A stretch of 61,805 nucleotides of DNA from Paramesorhizobium endophyticum (GCF_014640615.1 NZ_BMHH01000024.1:1-61805); one strand, 5' to 3'. Shown: positions 1 through 8,355, counted from the first letter of the stretch. A program made the numbers and translations. Notes: generated by a model from the letters alone, not told the origin.

Positions 1-2
1 CT

Positions 3-128
3 AATCAAGCTATCCTTCGCCGCCTTACTCTCAATGTGCTCAGGGCAGACCCCGAAAATATTCCCCCCAGTCACAAACGGCTCAAGGCAAGATGGGCCGA
101 CCAGGATTTCCTCACTCTCATTACTCAT
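3..128 (-). CDS. Possible 5' end of an unidentified gene, truncated by the window edge
   Basis: Reading leftward from ATG at 128 there are 42 uninterrupted codons beginning MSNESEEILVGPSC and running off the window. The right end of the window (61737 onward) starts the same way with three amino-acid changes (S to G, T to A, G to E). I do not recognise the protein, and no clear Shine-Dalgarno precedes the ATG. It may be a multicopy gene, or an open frame inside a dispersed repeat. All three base differences between the copies change an amino acid, which does not argue for purifying selection. Confidence 0.3.
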   Translation of the reverse strand, partial: MSNESEEILVGPSCLEPFVTGGNIFGVCPEHIESKAAKDSLI

Positions 129-145
129 ATGCGATAGCCCTACCC
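60..145. repeat. Left copy of an 86-bp inverted repeat that also ends the window
   Basis: Bases 60-145 match the reverse complement of 61720-61805 with only three mismatches. The match may continue beyond the right edge. The adjoining bases 146-225 hold G/C-run sequence (TTGAGGGGGAGATGCCCGG and following) that resembles a short interspersed rhizobial repeat. Unique sequence resumes at about 226. Confidence 0.85.
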
Positions 146-227
146 TTGAGGGGGAGATGCCCGGCAGGGCAGAGGGGGTTGCCTCGCAATTCCCCCAAAG
201 CCACCTACGCCCATATCCCCCTGGCCG

Positions 228-256
228 GCTATCGCATTCGGCGTATATGCGATAGC
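228..256. promoter_or_regulatory. Perfect 10-bp inverted repeat upstream of the LysR gene
   Basis: GCTATCGCAT, a 9-bp spacer, then ATGCGATAGC: a perfect dyad ending 23 bp before the LysR start. The CTATCGC half recurs in the fdsG promoter region at 1241-1247. The layout fits an autoregulatory LysR-type site. However, the same CTATCGCAT also occurs inside the flanking repeat family (around 130 and 61730), so a repeat-derived origin is possible. Confidence 0.45.
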
Positions 257-279
257 GTTGCTTCAGGGGGAGCAAGGCC

Positions 280-1173
280 ATGATCGACAAGCTGGAATTC
301 TTCATTGCGCTGGTGCGGGAAGGGCATTTCGGGCGCGCGGCGGAGGAATGCGGCGTCACGCAGCCGACTCTTTCGGCAGCGATCCGCCAGCTGGAGGATA
401 CGCTCGGCGTCATGCTGGTGCAGCGCGGCTCGCGCTACAAGGGGCTGACGCCGGAGGGGCAGCGGGTGCTCGAATGGGCGCGGCGTATCGTCGGCGATGC
501 CCGCACCATGCGCGAGGAGATCCGCGCCGCGCGGTTCGGGCTTTCCGGACACATCACCATCGCCGCCATTCCCACGGCGCTCGCCATGGTCTCGCGAATC
601 ACCACGCCTTTTCGCGAGCGGCATCCGGATGTAACCTTCTCGATCCTCTCGCGCACGTCATTGGAAGTGCTGTCTCTGCTTTCCAATTTCCAGATAGACG
701 CCGGCATAACCTACATCGACAACGAGCCTCTCGGGAAAGTGACGACCGTACCGCTCTATGACGAGCGCTATCACCTGATTACTTCGAGCGGCAATATTTT
801 CTCGGACCGTGAAACCGTCACCTGGGCGGAAGTGGGCAGGCTGCCGCTCTGCCTGCTCACCCCCGACATGCAGAACCGCCGTATCATCAATCTCCACCTG
901 CGCGATGCGGGCGTCGAGCTGCAGACGACGCTCGAATCCAACTCGATGATCGTGCTTTTTTCCCATATCCGCACGGGGAAATGGGCGAGCATCATGCCGC
1001 TCAACCTCGCGGAAACGCTTGGATTCACCGAGCCGATCCGCTCCATCCCCATCGTGGAGCCGGACGCGCGGCATCTCGTCGGACTCGTCGCCGCCGAGCG
1101 CACGCCTTACACGCCGCTCGTGTCCGCTCTCCTGCATCAGGCGAAGACGCTTGCGGAGAGTTTCAAGGCATGA
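280..1173 (+). CDS. fdsR: LysR-type transcriptional regulator, probable activator of the formate dehydrogenase operon (FdsR-like)
   Basis: 297 residues, the usual LysR length. The N-terminal winged helix-turn-helix is clear (about residues 3-60; HFGRAAEECGVTQPTLSAAI is the recognition region). A periplasmic-binding-like effector domain follows from about residue 90. The ATG is preceded by GGGGAGCAAGG, a good ribosome-binding site. It lies directly upstream of and codirectional with fdsG, the arrangement seen for fds regulators in other proteobacteria. The ligand cannot be read from sequence; formate or a formate-related signal is an inference from context. There is no OxyR-like cysteine pair. 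Confidence 0.85.
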   Translation: MIDKLEFFIALVREGHFGRAAEECGVTQPTLSAAIRQLEDTLGVMLVQRGSRYKGLTPEGQRVLEWARRIVGDARTMREEIRAARFGLSGHITIAAIPTALAMVSRITTPFRERHPDVTFSILSRTSLEVLSLLSNFQIDAGITYIDNEPLGKVTTVPLYDERYHLITSSGNIFSDRETVTWAEVGRLPLCLLTPDMQNRRIINLHLRDAGVELQTTLESNSMIVLFSHIRTGKWASIMPLNLAETLGFTEPIRSIPIVEPDARHLVGLVAAERTPYTPLVSALLHQAKTLAESFKA

Positions 1174-1228
1174 CGTGCCGCTGCCAGGCAGCGTTGGATA
1201 ACGGCATGCTCAACATTCCGGGAGCTTT

Positions 1229-1245
1229 GATAGATTTCTTCTATC
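1229..1245. promoter_or_regulatory. Candidate LysR-type operator upstream of fdsG
   Basis: GATAG, seven bases, CTATC: a 17-bp dyad of the ATAG-N7-CTAT form used by many LysR proteins, 88 bp before fdsG. A second imperfect dyad (CGATA, CTGCGC, TATTG) follows at about 1252-1267. The CTATCGC half-site is shared with the palindrome in front of the LysR gene. Regulatory role is inferred. Confidence 0.45.
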
Positions 1246-1332
1246 GCTCAACGATACTGCGCTATTGATTATAAGCCGACTTTTTGGTCTCATTCTAAAA
1301 AAGAGGGGAGAAACAGGGAGGGCGCTGCAGAC

Positions 1333-1806
1333 ATGCAGACCGCAAGTACCGATATTGCCGCAAGGGCGATAGAGATTATCGATCAATTCAAGGACGTCGA
1401 AGGTCCGCTCCTGCCCATTCTCCACGGGTTGCAGGAGGAGTTCGGCCATGTGCCGAGCGAAACGCTGTCGATTGTCGCGGGCGCGCTGAACCTCTCCCGT
1501 GCGGAAGTGCATGGCGTCTTCACCTTCTACCATGATTTCCGCGAAAACCCCGCAGGCCGCCATGTGCTGAAAATCTGCCGGGCAGAGGCCTGCCAATCCA
1601 TGGGCAGCGAGAGGCTGGCCGAACGCGCTGCGGAGCTTCTTGGCATCGATTGGAATGAAACCAGTGCCGATGGCGCGGTGACGCTGGAGCCGGTCTATTG
1701 CCTCGGCCTTTGCGCCTGTGCCCCCGCCGCCATGCTGGATGGCGAGGTGATCGGCAGGCTCGACGAAGAACAATTGCAGGAAATCGCGGCGGAGGTGCTG
1801 ATATGA
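1333..1806 (+). CDS. fdsG: NAD+-dependent formate dehydrogenase gamma subunit (NuoE-like, [2Fe-2S])
   Basis: 157 residues, homologous to the 24-kDa NuoE subunit of complex I. It carries the four-cysteine thioredoxin-fold [2Fe-2S] signature: CRAEACQ near residue 82 and CLGLCACAP near residue 123. It passes electrons between the flavin subunit FdsB and the cluster chain of FdsA in the soluble cytoplasmic enzyme. It overlaps fdsB by an ATGA, so the two are translationally coupled. Size and cysteine spacing are normal. Confidence 0.93.
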   Translation: MQTASTDIAARAIEIIDQFKDVEGPLLPILHGLQEEFGHVPSETLSIVAGALNLSRAEVHGVFTFYHDFRENPAGRHVLKICRAEACQSMGSERLAERAAELLGIDWNETSADGAVTLEPVYCLGLCACAPAAMLDGEVIGRLDEEQLQEIAAEVLI

Positions 1807-3359
1807 GCGTGACGGTCTATATCCCGCGCGATTCCGGGGCGCTGGCGCTGGGCGCGGAGCGTGTGGCGAAGGCCTTTGCCAGGGAGATGAGCGCGCGAGG
1901 GATCGAAGCGCGCATCGTGCGCAACGGCTCGCGCGGCCTCTATTGGCTGGAGCCGATGGTGGAGGTGGCGACGCCGCAAGGCCGTGTCGCCTATGGCCCG
2001 GTGAAGGCTGCCGATGTCGCCTCGCTGCTCGATGCCGGGTGCCTTGAGGGCGGTGGGCACCGCCTCTCATTGGGCCTCACCGAGGAAATTCCATTTCTCG
2101 CCCGCCAGACACGGCTGACCTTCGCCCGCTGCGGCATCGTCGATCCGCTGTCGCTCGACGATTACCGAGCCCATGGCGGGTTGCGGGGGCTGGAGAATGC
2201 GCTCAAGCTCTCGCCTGCCGAGATTGTGACGCAAGTCACGGACTCCGGCCTGCGCGGGCGCGGCGGCGCGGGTTTCCCGACCGGCATCAAATGGAAGACT
2301 GTGCTCGAAGCGCAGGGGCCGCAGAAATACATCGTCTGCAATGCCGATGAGGGCGATAGCGGCACTTTTGCCGACCGCATGATCATGGAAGGCGATCCCT
2401 TGGTGCTGATCGAGGGGATGATCATCGCCGGCATCGCCACCGGCGCGACGAAGGGCTACATCTACACCCGCTCGGAATATCCGCATGCAATTGCGGCGAT
2501 GAATGCGGCCATCGCGGTCGCGAAACGGGCCGGTATGCTCGGAAAGAGCGTCATGGGTTCCGCCCATGCCTTCGATCTGGAAGTGCGTGTCGGGGCAGGG
2601 GCCTATGTCTGCGGGGAGGAGACGGCGCTGCTCGAAAGCCTTGAAGGCAGGCGCGGCGTGGTGCGAGCCAAGCCGCCTCTTCCAGCGCATAAGGGGCTGT
2701 TCGGCAAGCCCACGGTCATCAACAATGTCATCTCGCTCGCCTCCGTGCCTGTCATCATGGATAGGGGCGCGGCGTTCTATCGCGATTTCGGCATGGGCCG
2801 CTCGCGCGGAACGATCCCCATCCAGATCGCCGGCAATGCCAGGCATGGCGGGCTGTTCGAGACGGGCTTCGGGCTGACGCTGGGCGAGCTGGTGAACGAG
2901 ATCGGCGGCGGCACCGCATCCGGGCGTCCGGTCAAGGCGGTGCAGGTCGGCGGACCGCTCGGGGCCTATTTTCCGCCTGCGCTGTTCGATACGCCGTTCG
3001 ACTATGAGGCCTTCGCGGCTAAAAACGGGCTCATCGGCCATGCCGGGATCGTTGTCTTCGACGATACGGTCGACATGCTGAAACAGGCCCGTTTCGCCTT
3101 CGAGTTCTGCGCCGTGGAAAGCTGCGGCAAGTGCACGCCCTGCCGCATCGGCTCGACACGCGGCGTGGAGCTCGCAGACCGCATTGCCGCCGGGATCGCG
3201 CCGGAAAAGCAAATTGCCGTCATGACCGACCTTTGCAACACCATGAAATTCGGCTCGCTCTGCGCGCTCGGCGGGTTCACGCCCTATCCGGTCATGAGCG
3301 CGCTCACGCATTTCAGGCAGGATTTCGGGCCGGCGCCTATCGCCGAAGCAGCGGAGTAA
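1803..3359 (+). CDS. fdsB: NAD+-dependent formate dehydrogenase beta subunit (NuoF-like, FMN and NAD binding)
   Basis: 518 residues from the ATG that overlaps the fdsG stop; an open frame extends further upstream but only inside fdsG. A short N-terminal thioredoxin-like segment is followed by the NuoF core: glycine-rich GRGGAGFPTG near residue 150 for FMN/NADH, and CNADEGDSGTF just after. The C-terminal [4Fe-4S] site is ESCGKCTPCR near residue 439, with a further Cys in CALGG. It reduces NAD+ with electrons from formate oxidised on FdsA. The gap to fdsA is only 5 bp. Confidence 0.94.
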   Translation: MSVTVYIPRDSGALALGAERVAKAFAREMSARGIEARIVRNGSRGLYWLEPMVEVATPQGRVAYGPVKAADVASLLDAGCLEGGGHRLSLGLTEEIPFLARQTRLTFARCGIVDPLSLDDYRAHGGLRGLENALKLSPAEIVTQVTDSGLRGRGGAGFPTGIKWKTVLEAQGPQKYIVCNADEGDSGTFADRMIMEGDPLVLIEGMIIAGIATGATKGYIYTRSEYPHAIAAMNAAIAVAKRAGMLGKSVMGSAHAFDLEVRVGAGAYVCGEETALLESLEGRRGVVRAKPPLPAHKGLFGKPTVINNVISLASVPVIMDRGAAFYRDFGMGRSRGTIPIQIAGNARHGGLFETGFGLTLGELVNEIGGGTASGRPVKAVQVGGPLGAYFPPALFDTPFDYEAFAAKNGLIGHAGIVVFDDTVDMLKQARFAFEFCAVESCGKCTPCRIGSTRGVELADRIAAGIAPEKQIAVMTDLCNTMKFGSLCALGGFTPYPVMSALTHFRQDFGPAPIAEAAE

Positions 3360-3364
3360 ACCCC

Positions 3365-6244
3365 ATGGCTCTCGTGCATGAAATAGACTACGGCACCCCG
3401 GCTTCCAAATCGCAGAAGTCCGTCACGCTCACGGTTGACGGCGTCGCGGTGACCGTCCCCGAAGGCACGTCCATCATGCGGGCGGCGATGGAGGCTGGGA
3501 TCGAAATCCCCAAACTCTGCGCCACTGACATGGTGGATGCGTTCGGCTCTTGCCGCCTCTGCCTCGTGGAAATAGAGGGGCGCAACGGCACGCCGTCCTC
3601 ATGCACCACGCCAGCGATGGATGGGCTCGTCGTCCGCACCCAGACAGACCGGCTCAAGAATATCCGCCGCGGCGTGATGGAGCTCTACATCTCCGACCAT
3701 CCGCTCGATTGCCTGACCTGCGCTGCCAATGGCGATTGCGAATTGCAGGACATGGCGGGCGCTGTGGGTCTGCGCGAGGTGCGCTACGGCTATGAGGGCG
3801 AGAACCACGTCAAGGCGCATAACAGCGATGCGGTCAATGCCCGCTTCCTGCCGAAAGACGAGTCCAACCCGTATTTCACCTACGATCCCTCGAAATGCAT
3901 CGTCTGCTCGCGCTGCGTTCGCGCCTGTGAGGAAGTGCAGAGCACCTTTGCGCTGACCATCGAGGGCAGGGGGTTCAACTCGCGCGTCTCGCCGGGGATG
4001 CATGAATCCTTCCTCGGCTCCGAATGCGTCTCCTGCGGCGCGTGCGTGCAGGCCTGCCCGACCGCGACGCTGACCGAGAAATCGGTGATCGAAATCGGCC
4101 AGCCCGAGCATTCGAAGGTCACCACCTGCGCCTATTGCGGCGTCGGCTGCTCCTTCAAGGCGGAAATGCGCGGCGAGGAACTCGTCCGCATGGTGCCCTA
4201 CAAGGACGGCAAGGCCAATCGCGGCCATTCCTGTGTCAAGGGCCGCTTCGCCTATGGCTATGCCACGCACAAGGACCGTATCCTCAATCCGATGATCCGT
4301 GAGAAGATCACCGATCCCTGGCGCGAGGTCACATGGGAAGAGGCCTATGCCCATGTCGCCCATGAGTTCCGCCGCATCCAGTATCAATATGGCAAGAGCG
4401 CGGTTGGCGGCATTACCTCGTCGCGCTGCACCAATGAGGAAACCTATCTGGTGCAGAAACTGGTGCGGCAGGGGTTTGGCAACAACAATGTCGATACCTG
4501 TGCCCGCGTCTGTCATTCACCCACCGGCTATGGCCTGAAGCAGACCTTCGGCACCTCCGCCGGCACGCAGGATTTCGACAGCGTGGAGCATAGCGATGTG
4601 GTGCTCGTCATCGGCGCCAATCCGACCGATGGCCATCCGGTGTTCGGCTCGCGGCTGAAAAAGCGGCTGCGGCAGGGCGCGAAGCTTATCGTCATCGACC
4701 CGCGCCGCATCGATCTGGTGCGCACGCCGCATGTGGAAGCGGCCTATCACTTGCCGCTGAAACCCGGCACCAATGTCGCGGTGCTGACGGCGCTCGCCCA
4801 TGTCATCGTCACGGAAGGGTTGTTCAACGAAGCCTTCATTCGCGAGCGCTGCGATTGGGCGGAGTTCCAGGACTGGGCTTCCTTCGTCTCCCTGCCGGAA
4901 AACAGCCCGGAAGCGGTGGAGAAACTTTCCGGCGTTTCCGCCGATCTGATCCGCGGCGCGGCGCGTCTCTACGCCACCGGCGGCAATGGCGCGATCTATT
5001 ACGGCCTAGGCGTCACCGAGCACAGCCAGGGCTCGACCACGGTCATCGCCATCGCCAATCTCGCCATGGCGACCGGCAATATCGGCCGTTCCGGCGTCGG
5101 CGTGAACCCCTTGCGCGGGCAGAACAATGTGCAAGGCTCCTGCGACATGGGCTCCTTCCCGCACGAGCTGCCGGGCTACCGCCATATCTCCGAAGACGCG
5201 ACGCGCGATATTTTCGAAAAGCTCTGGGGCGTGAAGCTCGACAACGAGCCGGGCCTGCGCATCCCGAACATGCTCGACGCCGCCGTGGACGGCTCGTTCA
5301 AGGGTATTTACATCCAGGGCGAGGACATTCTGCAATCGGATCCCGACACCAGGCATGTAGCGGCAGGGCTGGCGGCGATGGAATGCGTCGTGGTGCACGA
5401 CCTCTTCCTCAATGAGACCGCCAATTACGCCCATGTCTTCCTGCCGGGCTCGACCTTCCTGGAAAAGGACGGCACCTTCACCAATGCCGAACGCCGCATC
5501 AACCGCGTGCGCAAGGTGATGAGCCCGAAGAACGGCTATGCTGACTGGGAGGTGACGCAGAATTTGGCAAGGGCCATGGGGCACGGCTGGGATTACACGC
5601 ACCCGTCCCAGATCATGGACGAGATCGCCGCCACCACGCCAAGCTTCGCCGGGGTATCCTACGAGCTTCTGGAGCGCGACGGCTCGGTGCAGTGGCCGTG
5701 CAATGAAAAGGCTCCCGAGGGCACGCCGGTCATGCATGTGGATGGCTTCGTGCGCGGCAAGGGCAAGTTCATCCGCACCGAATATGTGGCGACCGACGAG
5801 CGGACCGGCCCGCGCTTCCCGCTCCTGCTGACCACGGGCCGTATCCTCTCGCAATATAATGTTGGCGCGCAGACGCGGCGCACCGAGAATGTCATCTGGC
5901 ATGAGGAAGACCGGCTGGAAATCCATCCGCACGACGCCGAAAATCGCGGCATACGCGACGGCGATTGGGTGAAGCTCGCAAGCCGGTCCGGCGATACCAC
6001 TTTGCGGGTGAAGGTAACGGACCGCGTCGCGCCCGGCGTCGTCTACACCACCTTCCACCATCCGGCGACGCAGGCGAATGTCGTGACCACCGATTTCACC
6101 GACTGGGCCACGAATTGCCCGGAATACAAGGTGACCGCCGTCCAGGTCGCGCCGTCCAACGGTCCGACCGAATGGCAGGTGGAATATGACGCGCAGGCGA
6201 AGCAAAGCCGCCGGGTTGCGGCCAAGCTGGAAGCCGCGGAGTAA
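3365..6244 (+). CDS. fdsA: NAD+-dependent formate dehydrogenase catalytic alpha subunit (bis-MGD Mo/W enzyme)
   Basis: 959 residues; the ATG at 3365 follows fdsB directly. Domains in order: N-terminal [2Fe-2S] ferredoxin (Cys motif GSCRLC near residue 60), a His/Cys cluster (HPLDCLTCAANGDC), two [4Fe-4S] motifs (CIVCSRCVRACE and CVSCGACVQACP), the molybdopterin [4Fe-4S] domain (CAYCGVGC), then the bis-MGD domains. The Mo ligand is cysteine, not selenocysteine: ARVCHS with Cys383-His384. The conserved active-site Arg lies in NPLRGQNN (about Arg584). These match the Cys-His and Arg of the Rhodobacter capsulatus FdsA active site. It catalyses formate + NAD+ to CO2 + NADH. Confidence 0.96.
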   Translation: MALVHEIDYGTPASKSQKSVTLTVDGVAVTVPEGTSIMRAAMEAGIEIPKLCATDMVDAFGSCRLCLVEIEGRNGTPSSCTTPAMDGLVVRTQTDRLKNIRRGVMELYISDHPLDCLTCAANGDCELQDMAGAVGLREVRYGYEGENHVKAHNSDAVNARFLPKDESNPYFTYDPSKCIVCSRCVRACEEVQSTFALTIEGRGFNSRVSPGMHESFLGSECVSCGACVQACPTATLTEKSVIEIGQPEHSKVTTCAYCGVGCSFKAEMRGEELVRMVPYKDGKANRGHSCVKGRFAYGYATHKDRILNPMIREKITDPWREVTWEEAYAHVAHEFRRIQYQYGKSAVGGITSSRCTNEETYLVQKLVRQGFGNNNVDTCARVCHSPTGYGLKQTFGTSAGTQDFDSVEHSDVVLVIGANPTDGHPVFGSRLKKRLRQGAKLIVIDPRRIDLVRTPHVEAAYHLPLKPGTNVAVLTALAHVIVTEGLFNEAFIRERCDWAEFQDWASFVSLPENSPEAVEKLSGVSADLIRGAARLYATGGNGAIYYGLGVTEHSQGSTTVIAIANLAMATGNIGRSGVGVNPLRGQNNVQGSCDMGSFPHELPGYRHISEDATRDIFEKLWGVKLDNEPGLRIPNMLDAAVDGSFKGIYIQGEDILQSDPDTRHVAAGLAAMECVVVHDLFLNETANYAHVFLPGSTFLEKDGTFTNAERRINRVRKVMSPKNGYADWEVTQNLARAMGHGWDYTHPSQIMDEIAATTPSFAGVSYELLERDGSVQWPCNEKAPEGTPVMHVDGFVRGKGKFIRTEYVATDERTGPRFPLLLTTGRILSQYNVGAQTRRTENVIWHEEDRLEIHPHDAENRGIRDGDWVKLASRSGDTTLRVKVTDRVAPGVVYTTFHHPATQANVVTTDFTDWATNCPEYKVTAVQVAPSNGPTEWQVEYDAQAKQSRRVAAKLEAAE

Positions 6245-6271
6245 ACTGGTTAGTGCAGCGCAAGTGTGCTA

Positions 6272-6290
6272 TGTTGTGTACATCTCAACA
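6272..6290. promoter_or_regulatory. Candidate operator of the toxin-antitoxin pair
   Basis: TGTTG, nine bases, CAACA: a dyad just upstream of the antitoxin ribosome-binding site (AGGAG at 6292-6296), with a TGTACA palindrome inside. RHH antitoxins normally repress their own operon at such short dyads. It also suggests the pair has its own promoter within the fds operon. Confidence 0.4.
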
Positions 6291-6304
6291 CAGGAGTTTT
6301 CGAA

Positions 6305-6574
6305 ATGACGACTAGCACGACCATCACCATTCGGATGCGCCCCGAGCTGAAAGAAAAATTGGAACGTATTGCCGCCGATACGCAGCGCAGCAAATCCTTT
6401 CTCGCCGGGGAGGCAATCGAGGCTTATGTCGACCGCGAACTGGAAATCATCGAGGGGATCAAGCGGGGTATGGCTGATATCGAAGCTGGCCGCGTTGTAC
6501 CACATGACGAAGCCATGGCGGAAATCTATGCCGCTATTGACGCCGTGGAAGCAAAGCGGTCTGCCAAATCGTGA
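6305..6574 (+). CDS. Ribbon-helix-helix antitoxin (CopG/ParD-like)
   Basis: 89 residues from the ATG at 6305, chosen because AGGAG lies 8 bp upstream; an in-frame ATG at 6266 has no such site. The N-terminal TTITIRMRPELKEKLERIA is a typical RHH beta strand and first helix. The acidic C-terminal half would wrap the toxin. The gene overlaps the toxin start by GTGA. It sits between fdsA and fdhD, where most fds operons have nothing. Confidence 0.85.
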   Translation: MTTSTTITIRMRPELKEKLERIAADTQRSKSFLAGEAIEAYVDRELEIIEGIKRGMADIEAGRVVPHDEAMAEIYAAIDAVEAKRSAKS

Positions 6575-6876
6575 GGCGACCAGTCATCTGGGCGCGCGAA
6601 GCGCTGCAGGAGCTGCGAGAGCAGACGGAACTTATCGCTCGCGATAACCCTTCTGCGGCGCGCCGGGTTGCGGATCGTATCCGTGACGCAGCCAAAGCGC
6701 TCGGAGAGGTTCCTACAGGGCGCCGTGGTCGTGTTGCCGGTATTTATGAAAAATCGCTGGGTCGCCCGCCTCACATAATTGCGTATGCGTTGCGACCAAT
6801 GAACGGATGCGAAAGCGTGTTTATCGTGCATATCATCCACACCGCCCGAGATTGGCCCTCCGGACAATGGCCGTAA
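6571..6876 (+). CDS. ParE/RelE-family toxin
   Basis: 101 residues, GTG start overlapping the antitoxin stop. The fold signature is recognisable: N-terminal helix pair (WAREALQELREQTELIARDN and ADRIRDAAKAL), then GRVAGIYEKSL, PHIIAYAL and the final strand VFIVHIIHTARDW. ParE-type toxins poison gyrase while RelE types cleave mRNA; sequence alone does not separate them, though length and strand pattern are more ParE-like. Both genes look intact. Confidence 0.85.
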   Translation: MRRPVIWAREALQELREQTELIARDNPSAARRVADRIRDAAKALGEVPTGRRGRVAGIYEKSLGRPPHIIAYALRPMNGCESVFIVHIIHTARDWPSGQWP

Positions 6877-6889
6877 TAACAGGATCGTC

Positions 6890-7714
6890 ATGAACCGCCG
6901 CCCGATCATATCCGTATCGCGCATCGCCCGCCGCAAGGATGGGCTTTCGCAGGCGGCGCGGATGGTGCCGGAGGAGGTGCCGGTCGCATTCAGCTATGGC
7001 GGGACGACCCATGCGGTGATGATGGGGACGCCTGATGATCTCGAGGATTTCGCGGTCGGGTTCAGCCTGTCGGAAGGCATCATCGACAAGGCCTCGGATA
7101 TGGAGGAAATCGCGGTTGAGGAACATGCACGCGGAATCGATATCCAGATTACGCTTGCGGAAGCCAAGGGCCAGCACCTCGCCGCGCGCCGCCGTCATAT
7201 GGCCGGGCCTGTTGGATGCGGGCTTTGCGGCATCGAGTCGATCGACGAGGCGCTGAAGCCGATTACGCCGGTCCAAAACACAAAACTGCATCTGACGGCG
7301 GATGATATCGCGCGATCCGTCCAACTCCTGTCCGCGCAACAGCCGCTTCACAAGGAGACCGGCGCGGTCCATGCGGCGGGGTTTTATGTGCCGGGCAGGG
7401 GCATTATCGCGGCGAGGGAGGATGTCGGTAGGCACAATGCGCTCGACAAGCTCATTGGCTCGCTAGCTCGGCAAGCCGTCGATGGCCGGACCGGCGTGAT
7501 CGTCGTCACCAGCCGCGTTTCGCTGGAAATGGTGCAGAAGACGGCCGTGATCGGCGCATCCGTGCTGGCGGCGGTTTCCGCCCCCACGGCGCTTGCCATC
7601 CGCACGGCGGAGGAAGCGGGCATCACGCTCATCGCGCTTGTCCGTGGCGAGGAGTTCGACATCTATACCCATCCAGACCGTATCGATATCAGGAGCACGG
7701 CCCATGTCGCATAG
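6890..7714 (+). CDS. fdhD: Formate dehydrogenase accessory sulfurtransferase FdhD (FdsC)
   Basis: 274 residues. FdhD proteins bind bis-MGD and move sulfur from a cysteine desulfurase to the cofactor before insertion into formate dehydrogenase. The CGLCG loop (Cys110, Cys113) carries the conserved CxxC; TPDDLEDFAVGF and GVIVVTSRVSLEMVQK are further family signatures. The start lies 13 bp after the toxin stop, with AGGATCGTC as a weak ribosome-binding site, so expression may depend on readthrough from fdsA or on the toxin-antitoxin promoter. It overlaps fdsD by 11 bp. Confidence 0.93.
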   Translation: MNRRPIISVSRIARRKDGLSQAARMVPEEVPVAFSYGGTTHAVMMGTPDDLEDFAVGFSLSEGIIDKASDMEEIAVEEHARGIDIQITLAEAKGQHLAARRRHMAGPVGCGLCGIESIDEALKPITPVQNTKLHLTADDIARSVQLLSAQQPLHKETGAVHAAGFYVPGRGIIAAREDVGRHNALDKLIGSLARQAVDGRTGVIVVTSRVSLEMVQKTAVIGASVLAAVSAPTALAIRTAEEAGITLIALVRGEEFDIYTHPDRIDIRSTAHVA

Positions 7715-7943
7715 CGGCACCCACGATAAGCTCATCTACATGGCCAATCAGATTGCCACCTTCTTTTCCTCGCAGCCGCGCGAGAGCCAAGTGGCGGGGG
7801 TGGCCAATCACATCAATCTCTTCTGGGAGCCGCGCATGCGCACCCAGCTTTTTGCCGTTCTTGAGGACGAGGGTGGCAAGGGGCTGAACGAGCTGGTCAT
7901 AGAGGCGGCAAAGCAGATACGCAGGCCTGAAAAGGTGAATTAG
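7704..7943 (+). CDS. fdsD: Formate dehydrogenase delta subunit / assembly factor
   Basis: 79 residues from the ATG at 7704, overlapping the fdhD end. The core IYMANQIATFFSSQP followed by HINLFWEPRMR is typical of FdsD. This small protein is needed for an active enzyme in fds systems and is thought to help stabilise or mature FdsA. It closes the operon. Confidence 0.9.
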   Translation: MSHSGTHDKLIYMANQIATFFSSQPRESQVAGVANHINLFWEPRMRTQLFAVLEDEGGKGLNELVIEAAKQIRRPEKVN

Positions 7944-7996
7944 AGAGGATTTGTCTCGATGGAATTGTCCGGGATCGGTTCTATTTTCACCTGCCG

Positions 7997-8180
7997 TGAC
8001 AATGGAAATGTCGAGGCATGGATGCCAGTGACAAGCACTGGCATGACGGAGGGATGGGCCTTGCCGCTCAAGTCCAAACGTCATTGCTTGCCACAATCGT
8101 TGTCGTTGAGTGCGAAAAACTTCGATCCCGTCATGCCAGTGCTTGTCACTGGCATCCATGCCTCAACGGTAATGTTGTCA
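7997..8180. repeat. Dispersed palindromic repeat, copy 1 (two hairpins in inverted arrangement)
   Basis: Two 51-bp arms (7997-8047 and 8130-8180) are near-perfect inverted copies separated by 82 bp. Each arm contains a 9-bp-stem hairpin, ATGCCAGTG with partner CACTGGCAT and loop ACAAG or CTTGT, at 8022-8044 and 8133-8155. Related copies lie at 14335-14533 and 43448-43647. No gene is apparent between fdsD and the transporter leader. Confidence 0.8.
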
Positions 8181-8207
8181 CTCCGTAAAGAAAGCGAACA
8201 CTCTTAA

Positions 8208-8355
8208 ACGCGACAGGGAGGAGCGATTGACCGAAAGTTTGAAACCAGCTTCAACCGGCTGAGCCTTCGGGCCGGGCCGGCAACACCCTTGAAAACCCGA
8301 CAATGAGGTAACCCGCCTGGGAGGAGAACCACGGCGGTAGGAGAGGATTATTGTC
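8208..8355 (+). promoter_or_regulatory. Structured leader of the oxalate/formate-type transporter gene
   Basis: About 150 bases with several foldable elements: TTGAA/TTCAA around 8240-8254; a nested hairpin at 8255-8280 with outer CCGGC/GCCGG and inner GCC-TTCG-GGC (UUCG tetraloop); and CCGCC/GGCGG at 8313-8337 enclosing a GGGAGGAG stretch. The ribosome-binding site (TAGGAGAGG) is just before the ATG. It does not match a riboswitch class I recognise. Confidence 0.35.

Noticed and set aside
280-1173. LysR protein as OxyR, because ATAG-N7-CTAT resembles an OxyR site
   Set aside because: The redox cysteine pair of OxyR is absent, and the gene context points to formate metabolism.
2067-3311. 414-codon minus-strand frame opposite fdsB
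   Set aside because: Antisense shadow of a certain gene with no recognisable domain; similar shadows lie opposite fixL (36381-37622) and the DpkA-like gene (60607-61773).
3365-6244. Selenocysteine at the FdsA active site
   Set aside because: The codon at 4511-4513 is TGT (cysteine); no in-frame TGA is present.
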